Positions 48,235-54,897 of a DNA stretch of 54,897 nucleotides are shown piece after piece. This DNA comes from Planctomycetota bacterium. GTDB taxonomy: Bacteria > Planctomycetota > MHYJ01 > WSZJ01. Each line of letters begins with the position of its first letter. Positions within the stretch are counted from its first letter, which is position 1. Position numbers and translations under genes: made by a program. The DNA lies in contig WSZJ01000012.1 of NCBI GenBank assembly GCA_009773755.1, forward strand, positions 1-54,897. The letters are read 5' to 3'. The notes beneath the pieces are model-generated. The model searched no databases, had not been told where the DNA came from, and was given only the letters and a program-made list of their open reading frames with translations.

Positions 48235-48347
48235 CGCTGATTCCTTAAGAGGTTTGAAATTCCCCGGCATTTTGAAGCGGCGTGCAAGACAATTCAGATC
48301 CGGCGGCGCGCGGGATACCATGGCCGGGAGTCGAGGTCGAGGAGCCC

Positions 48348-49445
48348 ATGACGCGCGCACAGTTTCAAACCGTCGCATTTTGCGCGCCAGCGCTGGTCGC
48401 CGGGGTCGCCCTGGGCTTTTTCATTTCGCCGCTGCTTCGAGCGCAGACGGCTCCGCCGGTCCCGGGTCGCACCCCCGCGGGGCAAGCCAGCGCCCGTGAA
48501 CCGGAACCCGTCGAACATGAGGCGCTTCGTCGAGAAATCGCCGGATTTGAGCACGATCTTGCCAAGCGGACGGCGAGGCCGGCTGAAGCGGAAGATCAGC
48601 AGAAACGATTGCTCGCGCGAATCCCGGGGCTCCAGGCCAGCGGCGACTCAGAAGGGCTGCTTGCGCTCATGCAGGAACTGGCCGCACTGGGAGAGCCCGG
48701 ATACGCGGCGGCGCTGGAGATTGCCGCGTTCTTCGAGAGCGCCGGGAAATCACCCCTCGCAATCTGGCCGAATGACCCGAAGTTCCGGCTGATCTTCAAC
48801 CCGGCGATGCTCGACCTGTCAGCGTGGGCCCTGCGCCACCCGCATGGAGTCCCCGATTCCTTCCTGCAACGGGCGCTCGTCGCGCTGGAAGAATGCGGCG
48901 AGCGCGACTTCGCCGGCCCGCTGCTGGAGTTCCTGTCGACTTGCGAAACGGGTGAGGTCAGCCGCAAGGCCTGCGATCGACTCGAGCGAATCGCCTACCC
49001 CTCATCGGCGCCCGCAATCGCCGCCGCCCTCCGGAGTCAGGCGAAGTTGGGCCATTCGACATGGGATCTCTGCTGCATTCTCGCGCGACTCGGCTCCGAG
49101 GGAGCCCTGCGCGAGCTGGAGGAGCTCGCGAAATCGCAGGATCCCATCGCTTCCGCCGACGCTCGCGACGCGCTGGCTGTCGTGCGGCCGCCGGCCGGGC
49201 GGGAAGCGGTGACCGCGTCCGGGAATCGATCGGGCTCCCGCTATCCGAACGGAGTGGAGTGGGGGGACGTCGCGGTGTCATTCGCGGGGACGACGCTGAC
49301 TTCGCTCGATCAGCTGGACGATCTCTACAAAGCCGCGCCTCAGAACATTCCCCAGGTTCTGATCGTCGAGCGGCGGGGGAAACCCCGCCGGATCACACTC
49401 GTGTTCGAGGCAAACGTGACGACGTGGACCTGGGAGGACGATTAA
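48348..49445 (+). CDS. Membrane-anchored HEAT-like protein with C-terminal PDZ-like domain (first paralog)
   Basis: This 365-aa protein has one N-terminal membrane helix (FCAPALVAGVALGFFISPLL), a Pro/Glu linker and coiled segment, and alpha-helical repeats (about 90-270). A partial PDZ-like C-terminal unit has VEWGDVAVSFAGTTLTSLDQ and PQVLIVERRGKPRRI. The pattern suggests a periplasmic scaffold binding peptide termini. No catalytic residues are seen. ATG 48348 has GAGGAG three bases upstream. A gene with the same plan follows after one base. Confidence 0.75.
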   Translation: MTRAQFQTVAFCAPALVAGVALGFFISPLLRAQTAPPVPGRTPAGQASAREPEPVEHEALRREIAGFEHDLAKRTARPAEAEDQQKRLLARIPGLQASGDSEGLLALMQELAALGEPGYAAALEIAAFFESAGKSPLAIWPNDPKFRLIFNPAMLDLSAWALRHPHGVPDSFLQRALVALEECGERDFAGPLLEFLSTCETGEVSRKACDRLERIAYPSSAPAIAAALRSQAKLGHSTWDLCCILARLGSEGALRELEELAKSQDPIASADARDALAVVRPPAGREAVTASGNRSGSRYPNGVEWGDVAVSFAGTTLTSLDQLDDLYKAAPQNIPQVLIVERRGKPRRITLVFEANVTTWTWEDD

Positions 49446-49446
49446 C

Positions 49447-50616
49447 GTGTTTCGAGTTGCGGCCCTCGCCGGTATCTCGCTGGTCGCGGGCACCGCGATC
49501 GGTGTCGCGTTGCGCCAGGCTGAGAACTCCGCGAGTCGTCCAACCGCTTCCGCGACGGCGCCGGCGGATGGAGTGAGTCGTGGCGCGGACGGGGCGGAGC
49601 TTGTGTCCCTCCGCGCTCGCGCCGAAGAACTGCGCGGCCAACTGGCCGGGCAGATTGCCGGAACCGCAGCGGTTCGCGCCGTCGACGCCGCGTCGCTGAG
49701 ATTGCGCCGCGACGAATGGACCGCAAAGAAGGACGGTGACAATCTCTTTGCCCTGATTCACGAGTGCCTCCTCGCCGGGCCTGAAGGCTATGCGCTTGCC
49801 CTCGAAACCGCCGCGCTCCTTTGGGACTACGATGCGGACTTCAAATTCACGTGGGCCATTCTGGGGCGACTGACGAAGGGCGGACTTCAGCCGGCGGTCA
49901 CGTGGGCTCTTGAGCACTTTCAAGGTCTTCCCGCGAACTCCCTGGGGCTGGCAATCCGCTGCGCCGGAGAATACCCCGAAGATCATGGCCCCGGCGCGCA
50001 TCGCCTGCTCCTGACGATCGCCGACACCTGCCCCGACGGGGAACTCGCGTCGCAGGCCGCTTCTCATCTCGGACACGCCCCTCCCGAGCTGGACCCTGAA
50101 CTCGACGCCTACTTGCGCCGACACGCCGCGGACAGCAAGAGCATTTCCGCCGCCCTCGACGCGCTCGTCTCTCACCGGTATGCGGGCCTGGATGCGATTC
50201 TCAGGGACCTGGTCGCCACGCAGCACGACAACGAAGCGACGCTTCTCCTCATCGTCCCTCGCATGGGGGACGGAGCCGCGGACATCCTCGTTTCCCTCTC
50301 CAGCGACCCCTTGCCTCGCGTCGCAGAAAAGGCCCGCTTTCAGCTCATCCGGTTGAAGCCGCCCGTCCCCGGTCTGCTCGTCGAGCAGGCCGCCTGGCGC
50401 AAGGAGGCCGCACCACGAGTCCTGCGCCGGGGCGACATTGTCACAGCCTGTAACGGAAAGGCGCTCGTGGCGCCAGGGGATCTCCGGGAGGGCGTGCGCC
50501 CCGGAGATTCGGCCAGGCGAGTTACGGTTCGCCGGGGCGATGAGACCCTCGAGTTGGAAGTCGAGGCGGAGGAAATCCTGGGGAGCAGTACGAGTGCGAC
50601 AAGAAGGGCGAAGTGA
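49447..50616 (+). CDS. Membrane-anchored HEAT-like protein with C-terminal PDZ-like domain (second paralog)
   Basis: This 389-aa protein has the same architecture as its upstream neighbour: a membrane helix (VAALAGISLVAGTAIGVAL), coiled linker, helical repeats (about 95-300) and a PDZ-like C terminus with RRGDIVTACNGKALVAPGDL and RRVTVRRGDETLELEVE. GTG 49447 follows the upstream TAA by one base. Sequence identity to the first copy is low outside the fold pattern, so the duplication is old or the two are only analogous. It may form a hetero-complex. Confidence 0.75.
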   Translation: MFRVAALAGISLVAGTAIGVALRQAENSASRPTASATAPADGVSRGADGAELVSLRARAEELRGQLAGQIAGTAAVRAVDAASLRLRRDEWTAKKDGDNLFALIHECLLAGPEGYALALETAALLWDYDADFKFTWAILGRLTKGGLQPAVTWALEHFQGLPANSLGLAIRCAGEYPEDHGPGAHRLLLTIADTCPDGELASQAASHLGHAPPELDPELDAYLRRHAADSKSISAALDALVSHRYAGLDAILRDLVATQHDNEATLLLIVPRMGDGAADILVSLSSDPLPRVAEKARFQLIRLKPPVPGLLVEQAAWRKEAAPRVLRRGDIVTACNGKALVAPGDLREGVRPGDSARRVTVRRGDETLELEVEAEEILGSSTSATRRAK

Positions 50617-50755
50617 AAGCACGAATCCGCTTCATTTCGGCCGCGGTCTGGACGAAGTATTCCACAGCATGCCGATGCTGCGCCGCCTGTTCGCCCTCGC
50701 CCACCGCCTCGGACACTTCGTCTTCCTTTAGTAGCTCGGCGGCTATCATGTCCGC

Positions 50756-51712
50756 GTGAGTTCGCTCCGCGCTTCGCACCTCCTCGCCCTCGCCCTGCTC
50801 GCAGGCTGCTCCTCCGGCCCGCGCCGGGGGATCATCGCGCCCGAAGACGTCCCCCCGGGGTGGACGCTTCATGCCACCGCGCACTACCAGGTCCTCTCGG
50901 ACGCGGGCGGGGCCGAAACGCAGGCGATCGCTGAGCGGCTGGAGGGGGTGCTCGCCCTCTACATGGAAATCCTTCCGCCGACACGAGCGCTCCCGCGCTT
51001 CCCGGTCCGCATGCTCGAAACGTACGCTGCGTACCTCGAATTCGGCGGGAAAGAAGGGACGAGCGGGTGGTACGACCAGACCTCGGGTGATCTGGTGCTG
51101 ACGCTGTTCGTGGGGTATGGGGAGCCAGTGGAAGGGGTGGTGAGCCGCACGCCGTCGGGCGAGGGATGGGTCAGGCTGGAGCTTGATGGACCTGCCGAGC
51201 AGGAAGTGATCTCGTCGGCGTACCACGAAGGCTGGCACCAGTACTTCCACTGGTATCTCGACCGCGAAGAAGATCCGCCGACCTGGTTCGACGAGGGAAT
51301 GGCGGACTATTTCGGGCAGGCGAGGCCGGTGCCGAGCAAGGACGCGGCGCCAACGGCGCCGGATGCGCCGGGAGTGGACATGAAGTGGGGCTTCAGCCGG
51401 CGGCATCCGGCGTGGCTTGCGAGCGTGCAGGCGGCGGTGGAGACGGAAAAGTCCGTGCCGCTGAAGGAGTTCGTTCACTGGACGCGGGAGCAGTATTACG
51501 AGGAGCCCTCGCTCACGTACCCGGAGGGGTGGGCGCTCGTGCACTTCCTGCTGAACGCCGACGACAAGCGGGTGCGCGAGGTCCCGGCGGTCCTGGTGAG
51601 GGCGCTGAAGGAGGGGGCGGAAGCGGGGAAGGCGGTGGATGAAGCATTCGCGGGGATGGACTGGGAAAAGCTGGATGAGGAGTGGAAGCGACATGTGCGG
51701 GGGTTGAGGTAG
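50756..51712 (+). CDS. DUF1570-type lipoprotein with HEGWH metallopeptidase motif
   Basis: This 318-aa lipoprotein has a signal (MSSLRASHLLALALLAGC) and a gluzincin-like zinc site: YHEGWHQYFHWYL (HExxH) and, 30 residues on, WFDEGMADYFG with the third-ligand Glu. The flanking strands fit DUF1570, abundant in planctomycetes. It is probably a periplasmic metallopeptidase of unknown target. GTG 50756 has no strong ribosome-binding site. Confidence 0.85.
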   Translation: MSSLRASHLLALALLAGCSSGPRRGIIAPEDVPPGWTLHATAHYQVLSDAGGAETQAIAERLEGVLALYMEILPPTRALPRFPVRMLETYAAYLEFGGKEGTSGWYDQTSGDLVLTLFVGYGEPVEGVVSRTPSGEGWVRLELDGPAEQEVISSAYHEGWHQYFHWYLDREEDPPTWFDEGMADYFGQARPVPSKDAAPTAPDAPGVDMKWGFSRRHPAWLASVQAAVETEKSVPLKEFVHWTREQYYEEPSLTYPEGWALVHFLLNADDKRVREVPAVLVRALKEGAEAGKAVDEAFAGMDWEKLDEEWKRHVRGLR

Positions 51713-51721
51713 TTGCCGGGA

Positions 51722-51802
51722 CCTTTCCCTTTCCCGTTCCCTTTCCCGCAATCGAGAAGTTCAACTTCCCCATCGCGGGAAAGGGAACGGGAAAGGGAAA
51801 GG
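51722..51802. repeat. Perfect 28-bp inverted repeat of CCCTTTCCCGTT oligomers
   Basis: The arms at 51722-51749 and 51775-51802 are exact complements around a 25-base centre; each is CCTTTCC / CGTTCCC in tandem. A small GGCGCGC/GCGCGCC hairpin follows at 51803-51819. It lies between two genes on the same strand. Confidence 0.9.
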
Positions 51803-51840
51803 GGGCGCGCTTCGCGCGCCGTTCTTAAACTCGCGCCTCC

Positions 51841-52623
51841 ATGCCCGACTACAGCGTCACCCAGATCTCAATTTGCACCGCCATTTCCTTCATCGCCGGC
51901 GCCATCGACGCCATGGCCGGCGGCGGCGGCATCTTCACCATGCCCGCCATCGCCTCCTTCGGCTTCCCCATGCCCGTCGTCGGCGGCACCAACAAAGTCG
52001 TCGGCACCAGCGGCTCCAGCACCGCGACCATCACGTTTCTCTTCCGAGGCAAAGTGGATCGCGTCATCGCCCCCCTCGGCGCCGCCTTCGCCCTCGCCGG
52101 CTCCATCCTCGGCGCCCTCGCCCTCGTCCACCTCGGCAAAATCAACGACACCCTCGCCAAGGCCATCTTCGGCTTCCTCCTCATCGCCATGGCCCTCTAC
52201 ATGTTCTTCAAGCCCCAGATCGGCGGCGAATCCGCCTACGCCGGCCCCACCCCCCGCAACCTCGCCCTCACCATCGCCGCCGGCGCCCTCATCGGCTTCT
52301 ACGACGGCTTCTTCGGCCCCGGCACCGGCTCCTTCCTCGTCTTCATCATGGTCCGCTTCCTCAAGTTCGACTTCGTCATCGGCACCGGCAACGCCAAGGC
52401 CATGAACCTGGGCAGCAACGTCGGCTCGCTCGCGACGTTTATCGTGAAGGGCCTCATCGTCTGGCCCATCGCGATCCCGATGGCGATCGCCAACGCCGCC
52501 GGCAGCTGGATCGGCAGCTCGCTCGCGATCAAGAAGGGCAGCGGCTTCGTGCGCTGGGCGTTCCTGCTCGCGGCGGCCGCGATCGCGGGGCGAATGCTCT
52601 GGTTTGCGGTGACGGGAAAGTGA
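51841..52623 (+). CDS. TauE/SafE-family membrane transporter
   Basis: This 260-aa inner-membrane protein has the hallmark AGAIDAMAGGGGIFTMPA in the first half and an echoing GFYDGFFGPGTGSFLVFIM in the second, with about eight hydrophobic segments. The family exports sulfite, sulfoacetate or related organic sulfur anions. No sulfur gene lies nearby, so the substrate is open. ATG 51841 follows the hairpin spacer. Codon use is strongly C-ending compared with the next gene. Confidence 0.9.
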   Translation: MPDYSVTQISICTAISFIAGAIDAMAGGGGIFTMPAIASFGFPMPVVGGTNKVVGTSGSSTATITFLFRGKVDRVIAPLGAAFALAGSILGALALVHLGKINDTLAKAIFGFLLIAMALYMFFKPQIGGESAYAGPTPRNLALTIAAGALIGFYDGFFGPGTGSFLVFIMVRFLKFDFVIGTGNAKAMNLGSNVGSLATFIVKGLIVWPIAIPMAIANAAGSWIGSSLAIKKGSGFVRWAFLLAAAAIAGRMLWFAVTGK

Positions 52624-52659
52624 AGAGGGGGCAGTCCCCGGCGACCGTAGAATCTAGCC

Positions 52660-53253
52660 ATGCCGGAAGACCGCCGAGAGATGTCCAGCAGGGCAACCTG
52701 GATCGGAGGAGCGCTGATCGCCCTACTTCTTTGCGTCGTCATTGGACTTCCAATTCTGGTCCGGACGAAGCACGAGAATCGACAAAGGGAGTGCCAAGAC
52801 CGGCTCCGGCGAATTGGCGTTTGTTTTGAGACATATCACAGCAGGTACGCTGCATGGCCCATACCTGACGAGAAGACCTGGTTTGGCGCTTTGTGGACCA
52901 GCGGAATCGCGACTGACGCGGAGGTGTTTCGGTGCCCATTCGTGAATTCGAGGGGACCGGGGACTCACTTCCGGGGAATTGTTGGACCTGGGGTCATGCC
53001 TCCGGCTGGCTCAGGAGCAACATACGTCTGGCTCAAGACCGGAATAACGCCTGGCGCGCCCCCAGACTTTCCAATGGCACTCGATGACGACTACAACGGA
53101 TCCCCGAACCACGGAGCGAATTCGGATCGGAACATTCTCTATTTCCAGGGTCATGTCGCTCGATTCTCGGTTGGATCCGCCGACGACGGGTACTTCACTC
53201 CGCTGACAGGATCGACGACTTCGGGCTGGGCCGCCCCCGCCGGAACGAAGTAA
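52660..53253 (+). CDS. Type IV pilin-like protein of the H-X9-DG (DUF1559-like) group
   Basis: This 197-aa protein has an N-terminal membrane helix (TWIGGALIALLLCVVIGLPI) and a C-terminal NRNILYFQGHVARFS-like block with HGANSDRN before it, the layout of planctomycete H-X9-DG pilin-like proteins (here DG is QG). The typical methylation-site start (GFTLIE) is absent, so it is a divergent member. The segment is less G+C-rich than its neighbours. ATG 52660 or 52681 is possible. Confidence 0.7.
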   Translation: MPEDRREMSSRATWIGGALIALLLCVVIGLPILVRTKHENRQRECQDRLRRIGVCFETYHSRYAAWPIPDEKTWFGALWTSGIATDAEVFRCPFVNSRGPGTHFRGIVGPGVMPPAGSGATYVWLKTGITPGAPPDFPMALDDDYNGSPNHGANSDRNILYFQGHVARFSVGSADDGYFTPLTGSTTSGWAAPAGTK

Positions 53254-53264
53254 CCGCCGCTTCC

Positions 53265-53786
53265 CTACTCCCACCCGATCTTCAACCCGAGCGTCTCCTT
53301 CATCGCCAGCAGCGCTTCAGCATTCCCCTTCGCGTCGTCAACCGGGTGATGGGTGTGCGCGGTCTTCCGTAGATGTTTGAAGTTCACGAAGACGTCCTTC
53401 GCGAGCCCTTTGTAGAGCGAGCCGAGGTTGGTGGAGCTGAACCCGAACGGGTTCCCGCCGAGGAAATGGTGGAAGTACCAGTTCACGAACTGCCAGTCGA
53501 AGCCGTTGTTGTCGCTGACGAACTGAAACCGGCCCTTGCCGTTTGCTACGACCCACTCCCTGAATTTCGCAATCGAAGCCGCGGGGTCGTCGAACGCCAG
53601 CGTCTGTTCGCGCGTGAAGCCGCACACCTTGAGCGATTCCGGCACGAACTTCTCCGAGACCGGCCGGAACGTCGCGTAGAACGTCCGCGAGAGCGCGGGC
53701 TCCACGATCACGGCGCCGAGCGAGACCATCGAGTAGTCGCCCGGGATCGGGCCGTCGCACTCGACGTCGACCATGAACCACGTCAC
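53265..53786 (-). CDS. DEDDh-type 3'-5' exonuclease-like protein
   Basis: This 173-aa enzyme has the DEDDh residues: DVECDGP (Asp/Glu pair), VSDNNGFDWQFVNWYF (Asp) and HHPVDDAKGNAEAL (His/Asp). It resembles RNase T/oligoribonuclease-like exonucleases. The start is GTG 53786, coupled to the upstream lipoprotein by GTGA; ATG 53774 is the alternative. The substrate (RNA or DNA ends) is not predictable. Confidence 0.85.
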   Translation of the reverse strand: MTWFMVDVECDGPIPGDYSMVSLGAVIVEPALSRTFYATFRPVSEKFVPESLKVCGFTREQTLAFDDPAASIAKFREWVVANGKGRFQFVSDNNGFDWQFVNWYFHHFLGGNPFGFSSTNLGSLYKGLAKDVFVNFKHLRKTAHTHHPVDDAKGNAEALLAMKETLGLKIGWE

Positions 53787-54091
53787 CGGCCGTGATACTC
53801 CCCTTCGATGATCACGTTGCCGTCGCCGTCCGGGCGGATCACGGTGCTCGAGCGCCCGCCGTACGAGCCTGGGCCGTAGCCGCCCTGGTACTCGCTCGAC
53901 TGGTAGACCGACCAGCCGGGCCGCGTCTTCGCGTGCGATCGCTCGCTTCCGGAAGGATCGTTGCGCCTTTCCCAGGAATCGTCGTCGACGTAACGCGGCT
54001 CCTTCGCCCGGTAGGAGTCGTAGCTGTGGCTGCACGCGCACAGCGCGAACGGGGCGACGGCGAGTGCGGCGAGGCCGAGGAAGCGCTTCAT
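53783..54091 (-). CDS. Small lipoprotein of unknown function
   Basis: This 102-aa lipoprotein has a signal and lipobox (MKRFLGLAALAVAPFALCAC). The remainder is a short, Tyr/Ser/Gly-rich exported tail (YQGGYGPGSYGG) ending GEYHGR. It has a GGAG ribosome-binding site before ATG 54091. The tail is low-complexity and no family is recognised. It is translationally linked to the exonuclease gene, although the two products act in different compartments. Confidence 0.75.
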   Translation of the reverse strand: MKRFLGLAALAVAPFALCACSHSYDSYRAKEPRYVDDDSWERRNDPSGSERSHAKTRPGWSVYQSSEYQGGYGPGSYGGRSSTVIRPDGDGNVIIEGEYHGR

Positions 54092-54143
54092 GGTTTCTCC
54101 TGCGGATCGAGAGGGTTGCATCGTACCCGATCCGCCCGCTCGC

Positions 54144-54458
54144 CTACCGGACGCGATGACGGATGCGGACGGGCCCGATGTGGTGCCCCCCGTGGTGATG
54201 GAACGAGTGATGTAGCGCCGCCCCGAGGAGGATGCCGCCCGCGATCGCCCACGGATTCGGGCCGACGACCTGTTCCTCGACCACGACCGGTTCCACCCAG
54301 ACGCCATCCATGAAAATGTGGCCGCAGTTGGGGGCGTGGAAGTGGCTCGGGTCGTAGAACTCGACGTACTCGATGGTGCGCTGCGAGTGATACACGCGGC
54401 AGCCGGTGGTGGCCGTCGGCAGAAGGATCGCGGCGAGCAGGAGGGACAACTTCTTCAT
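54144..54458 (-). CDS. Small His-rich lipoprotein
   Basis: This 104-aa lipoprotein has a signal (MKKLSLLLAAILLPTATTGC) and a Gly/His-rich C terminus (HHSFHHHGGHHIGPVRI) after a short hydrophobic run (AIAGGILLGAAL). The His cluster could bind metal, perhaps zinc, nickel or copper. No family is recognised. GGAG lies 7 bases before ATG 54458. It is probably co-transcribed with the next lipoprotein 52 bases downstream. Confidence 0.75.
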   Translation of the reverse strand: MKKLSLLLAAILLPTATTGCRVYHSQRTIEYVEFYDPSHFHAPNCGHIFMDGVWVEPVVVEEQVVGPNPWAIAGGILLGAALHHSFHHHGGHHIGPVRIRHRVR

Positions 54459-54677
54459 CGGTCGACTCCAGGACGTGGCGCGTCTTGGGAGAACGGAACT
54501 GTATCGGAATGGCGCGGAGGAAACAAGGGAAGCGGAATCTCGGGGTGCATGGCCGGTAATGCGGGGCCGCCCGGGAGGCCCCCTGCGTTCCGCCTCGGCC
54601 GCGGGAAACGGCTAAGCGGGAAACGGCAAAGGCAAGAAGGAGAACTCTCAAGCAAGTGACAAAAGGCAAAGGACAAG
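54459..54677. other. Spacer with A/G-rich repeats, no gene seen
   Basis: No supported gene here. It holds a direct repeat GCGGGAAACGGCT (54601-54613 and 54616-54628) and further AAGGCAAAGG-type runs up to 54677, in style like one arm of the other purine-rich spacer repeats. Confidence 0.6.
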
Positions 54678-54788
54678 TCAGGCAGCTTCGTCGATGCGGC
54701 AGATCATGGCGCTCAGCGCACGAAGCGCGAACCGAATCGTCCGTTCGCTGATGTCGAATGGCTTGCCGGGCGGCGGCTGTCCGTGCAT
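54678..54788 (-). CDS. Very small ORF, possible remnant of a four-helix-bundle protein
   Basis: This 36-codon frame begins with ATG 54788 after an AGAGGAG site seven bases upstream. It reads MHGQPPPGKPFDISERTIRF and continues ALRALSAMICRIDEAA to TGA. The FDISERTIRFALR stretch resembles the start of the four-helix-bundle (23S rRNA intervening-sequence-type) proteins, which are normally about 120 residues. It may be a truncated copy or an independent short peptide. Evidence is limited to the ribosome-binding site and this likeness. Confidence 0.4.
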   Translation of the reverse strand: MHGQPPPGKPFDISERTIRFALRALSAMICRIDEAA

Positions 54789-54876
54789 TTTTTTCTCCTC
54801 TGAGCTTCCCCCCATCCATTGGACAGCCAAGTGCCCGATTTAACGTAAAGCCGGGCGAGTCTTCCACTCAATGTCA

Positions 54877-54897
54877 GCCCACCCGTTCAGGGTGGGC
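54877..54897. terminator. GCCCACCC/GGGTGGGC hairpin at the right edge
   Basis: A perfect 8-bp stem with a 5-base loop ends exactly at the window edge, so a following T-run cannot be seen. Confidence 0.55.

Noticed and set aside
50522-51751. Minus-strand frame, including a plausible short stretch MIAAELLKEDEVSEAV starting at 50748
   Set aside because: The small stretch looks peptide-like but has no supporting start or family and runs into shadow of the HEAT-PDZ gene; the plus strand is covered by genes with clear features.
51713-52405. Plus-strand Pro/Ser-rich frame overlapping the TauE/SafE gene
   Set aside because: It begins in the inverted repeat and has low-complexity composition; the transporter frame is unambiguous.
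1-54897. tRNA or rRNA genes, CRISPR arrays, insertion sequences or prophage
   Set aside because: I saw no cloverleaf-like segments, regular spacer-repeat arrays, transposase motifs or phage structural genes. A tRNA or CRISPR program would be needed to exclude them fully.

Overview
The window is about 55 kb of GC-rich bacterial chromosome (roughly two thirds G+C), densely coded on both strands. Many adjacent genes share ATGA or GTGA stop/start overlaps. I see no tRNA, rRNA, phage module, transposase or CRISPR array. The mix fits a Planctomycetota-like or neighbouring deep-branching Gram-negative lineage: a Ser/Thr kinase fused to TPRs, a secreted caspase with Tudor-like repeats, a DUF1570-type HEGWH lipoprotein, an H-X9-DG pilin-like protein, many lipoproteins, HEAT/PDZ proteins and outer-membrane barrels. 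This placement is an inference from gene content, not a phylogeny.

Layout. 1-5757 (minus): oligopeptide ABC importer (oppA and the start of oppB), a frameshifted M28/glutaminyl-cyclotransferase-like lipoprotein, a membrane-anchored spermidine-synthase-like protein, and a fusion of pyroglutamyl peptidase with a nitrilase-type amidase. 5880-10384: a lipoprotein, an overlapping Hsp20 pair, a secreted unknown coupled to an MCE/MlaD protein, and an MBL hydrolase. 10514-13950: HEAT protein, small HD alarmone hydrolase, Nudix ADP-ribose pyrophosphatase, and caspase. 14029-19363: DeoC and a two-domain ALDH16-type dehydrogenase, with two unknowns between. 19389-23743: Ser/Thr kinase-TPR, small anchored protein, SGNH hydrolase. 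23750-27635: trehalose metabolism (TreS plus an OtsB-OtsA fusion). 27752-30107: M23 peptidase, VapBC and an A+T-richer small gene. 30150-34114: a soluble four-PAS hybrid kinase coupled to a divergent PurD-like ATP-grasp protein. 34213-39364: membrane protein, second DeoC, phosphohexomutase-family enzyme, nucleoside phosphorylase and porin, read here as a nucleoside-use cluster. 39454-45469: Fur, tandem-P19 lipoprotein, FTR1 permease and cytochrome c, followed by a barrel protein, two small cytochromes (one frameshifted) and a lipoprotein. 45780-54897: a beta-helix/FN3 secreted protein, GNAT, two HEAT-PDZ paralogs, a metallopeptidase-like lipoprotein, TauE/SafE, a pilin-like protein, an exonuclease, two small lipoproteins and a very short ORF.

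The strongest candidate system is the Fur-controlled iron block. A TTGACA/TGAAAT promoter is followed at once by a GAGACT-type Fur box, and the predicted 5' leader contains an almost perfect 46-bp hairpin. It drives fur, a lipoprotein carrying two P19 domains, FTR1 and a cytochrome c. The next genes on the same strand are an outer-membrane barrel and small heme lipoproteins, one produced by a 228-bp tandem duplication.

A second theme is intergenic DNA. At least four spacers hold inverted repeats of about 19-46 bp, three of them with arms made of short purine- or pyrimidine-rich oligomers. Their sequences differ but their architecture is alike. Broken or doubtful genes are the M28 protein (frameshift), the 15866-16759 secreted protein (in-frame TGA) and the middle cytochrome (frameshift). 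Whether these are real or sequence errors cannot be decided from the window.
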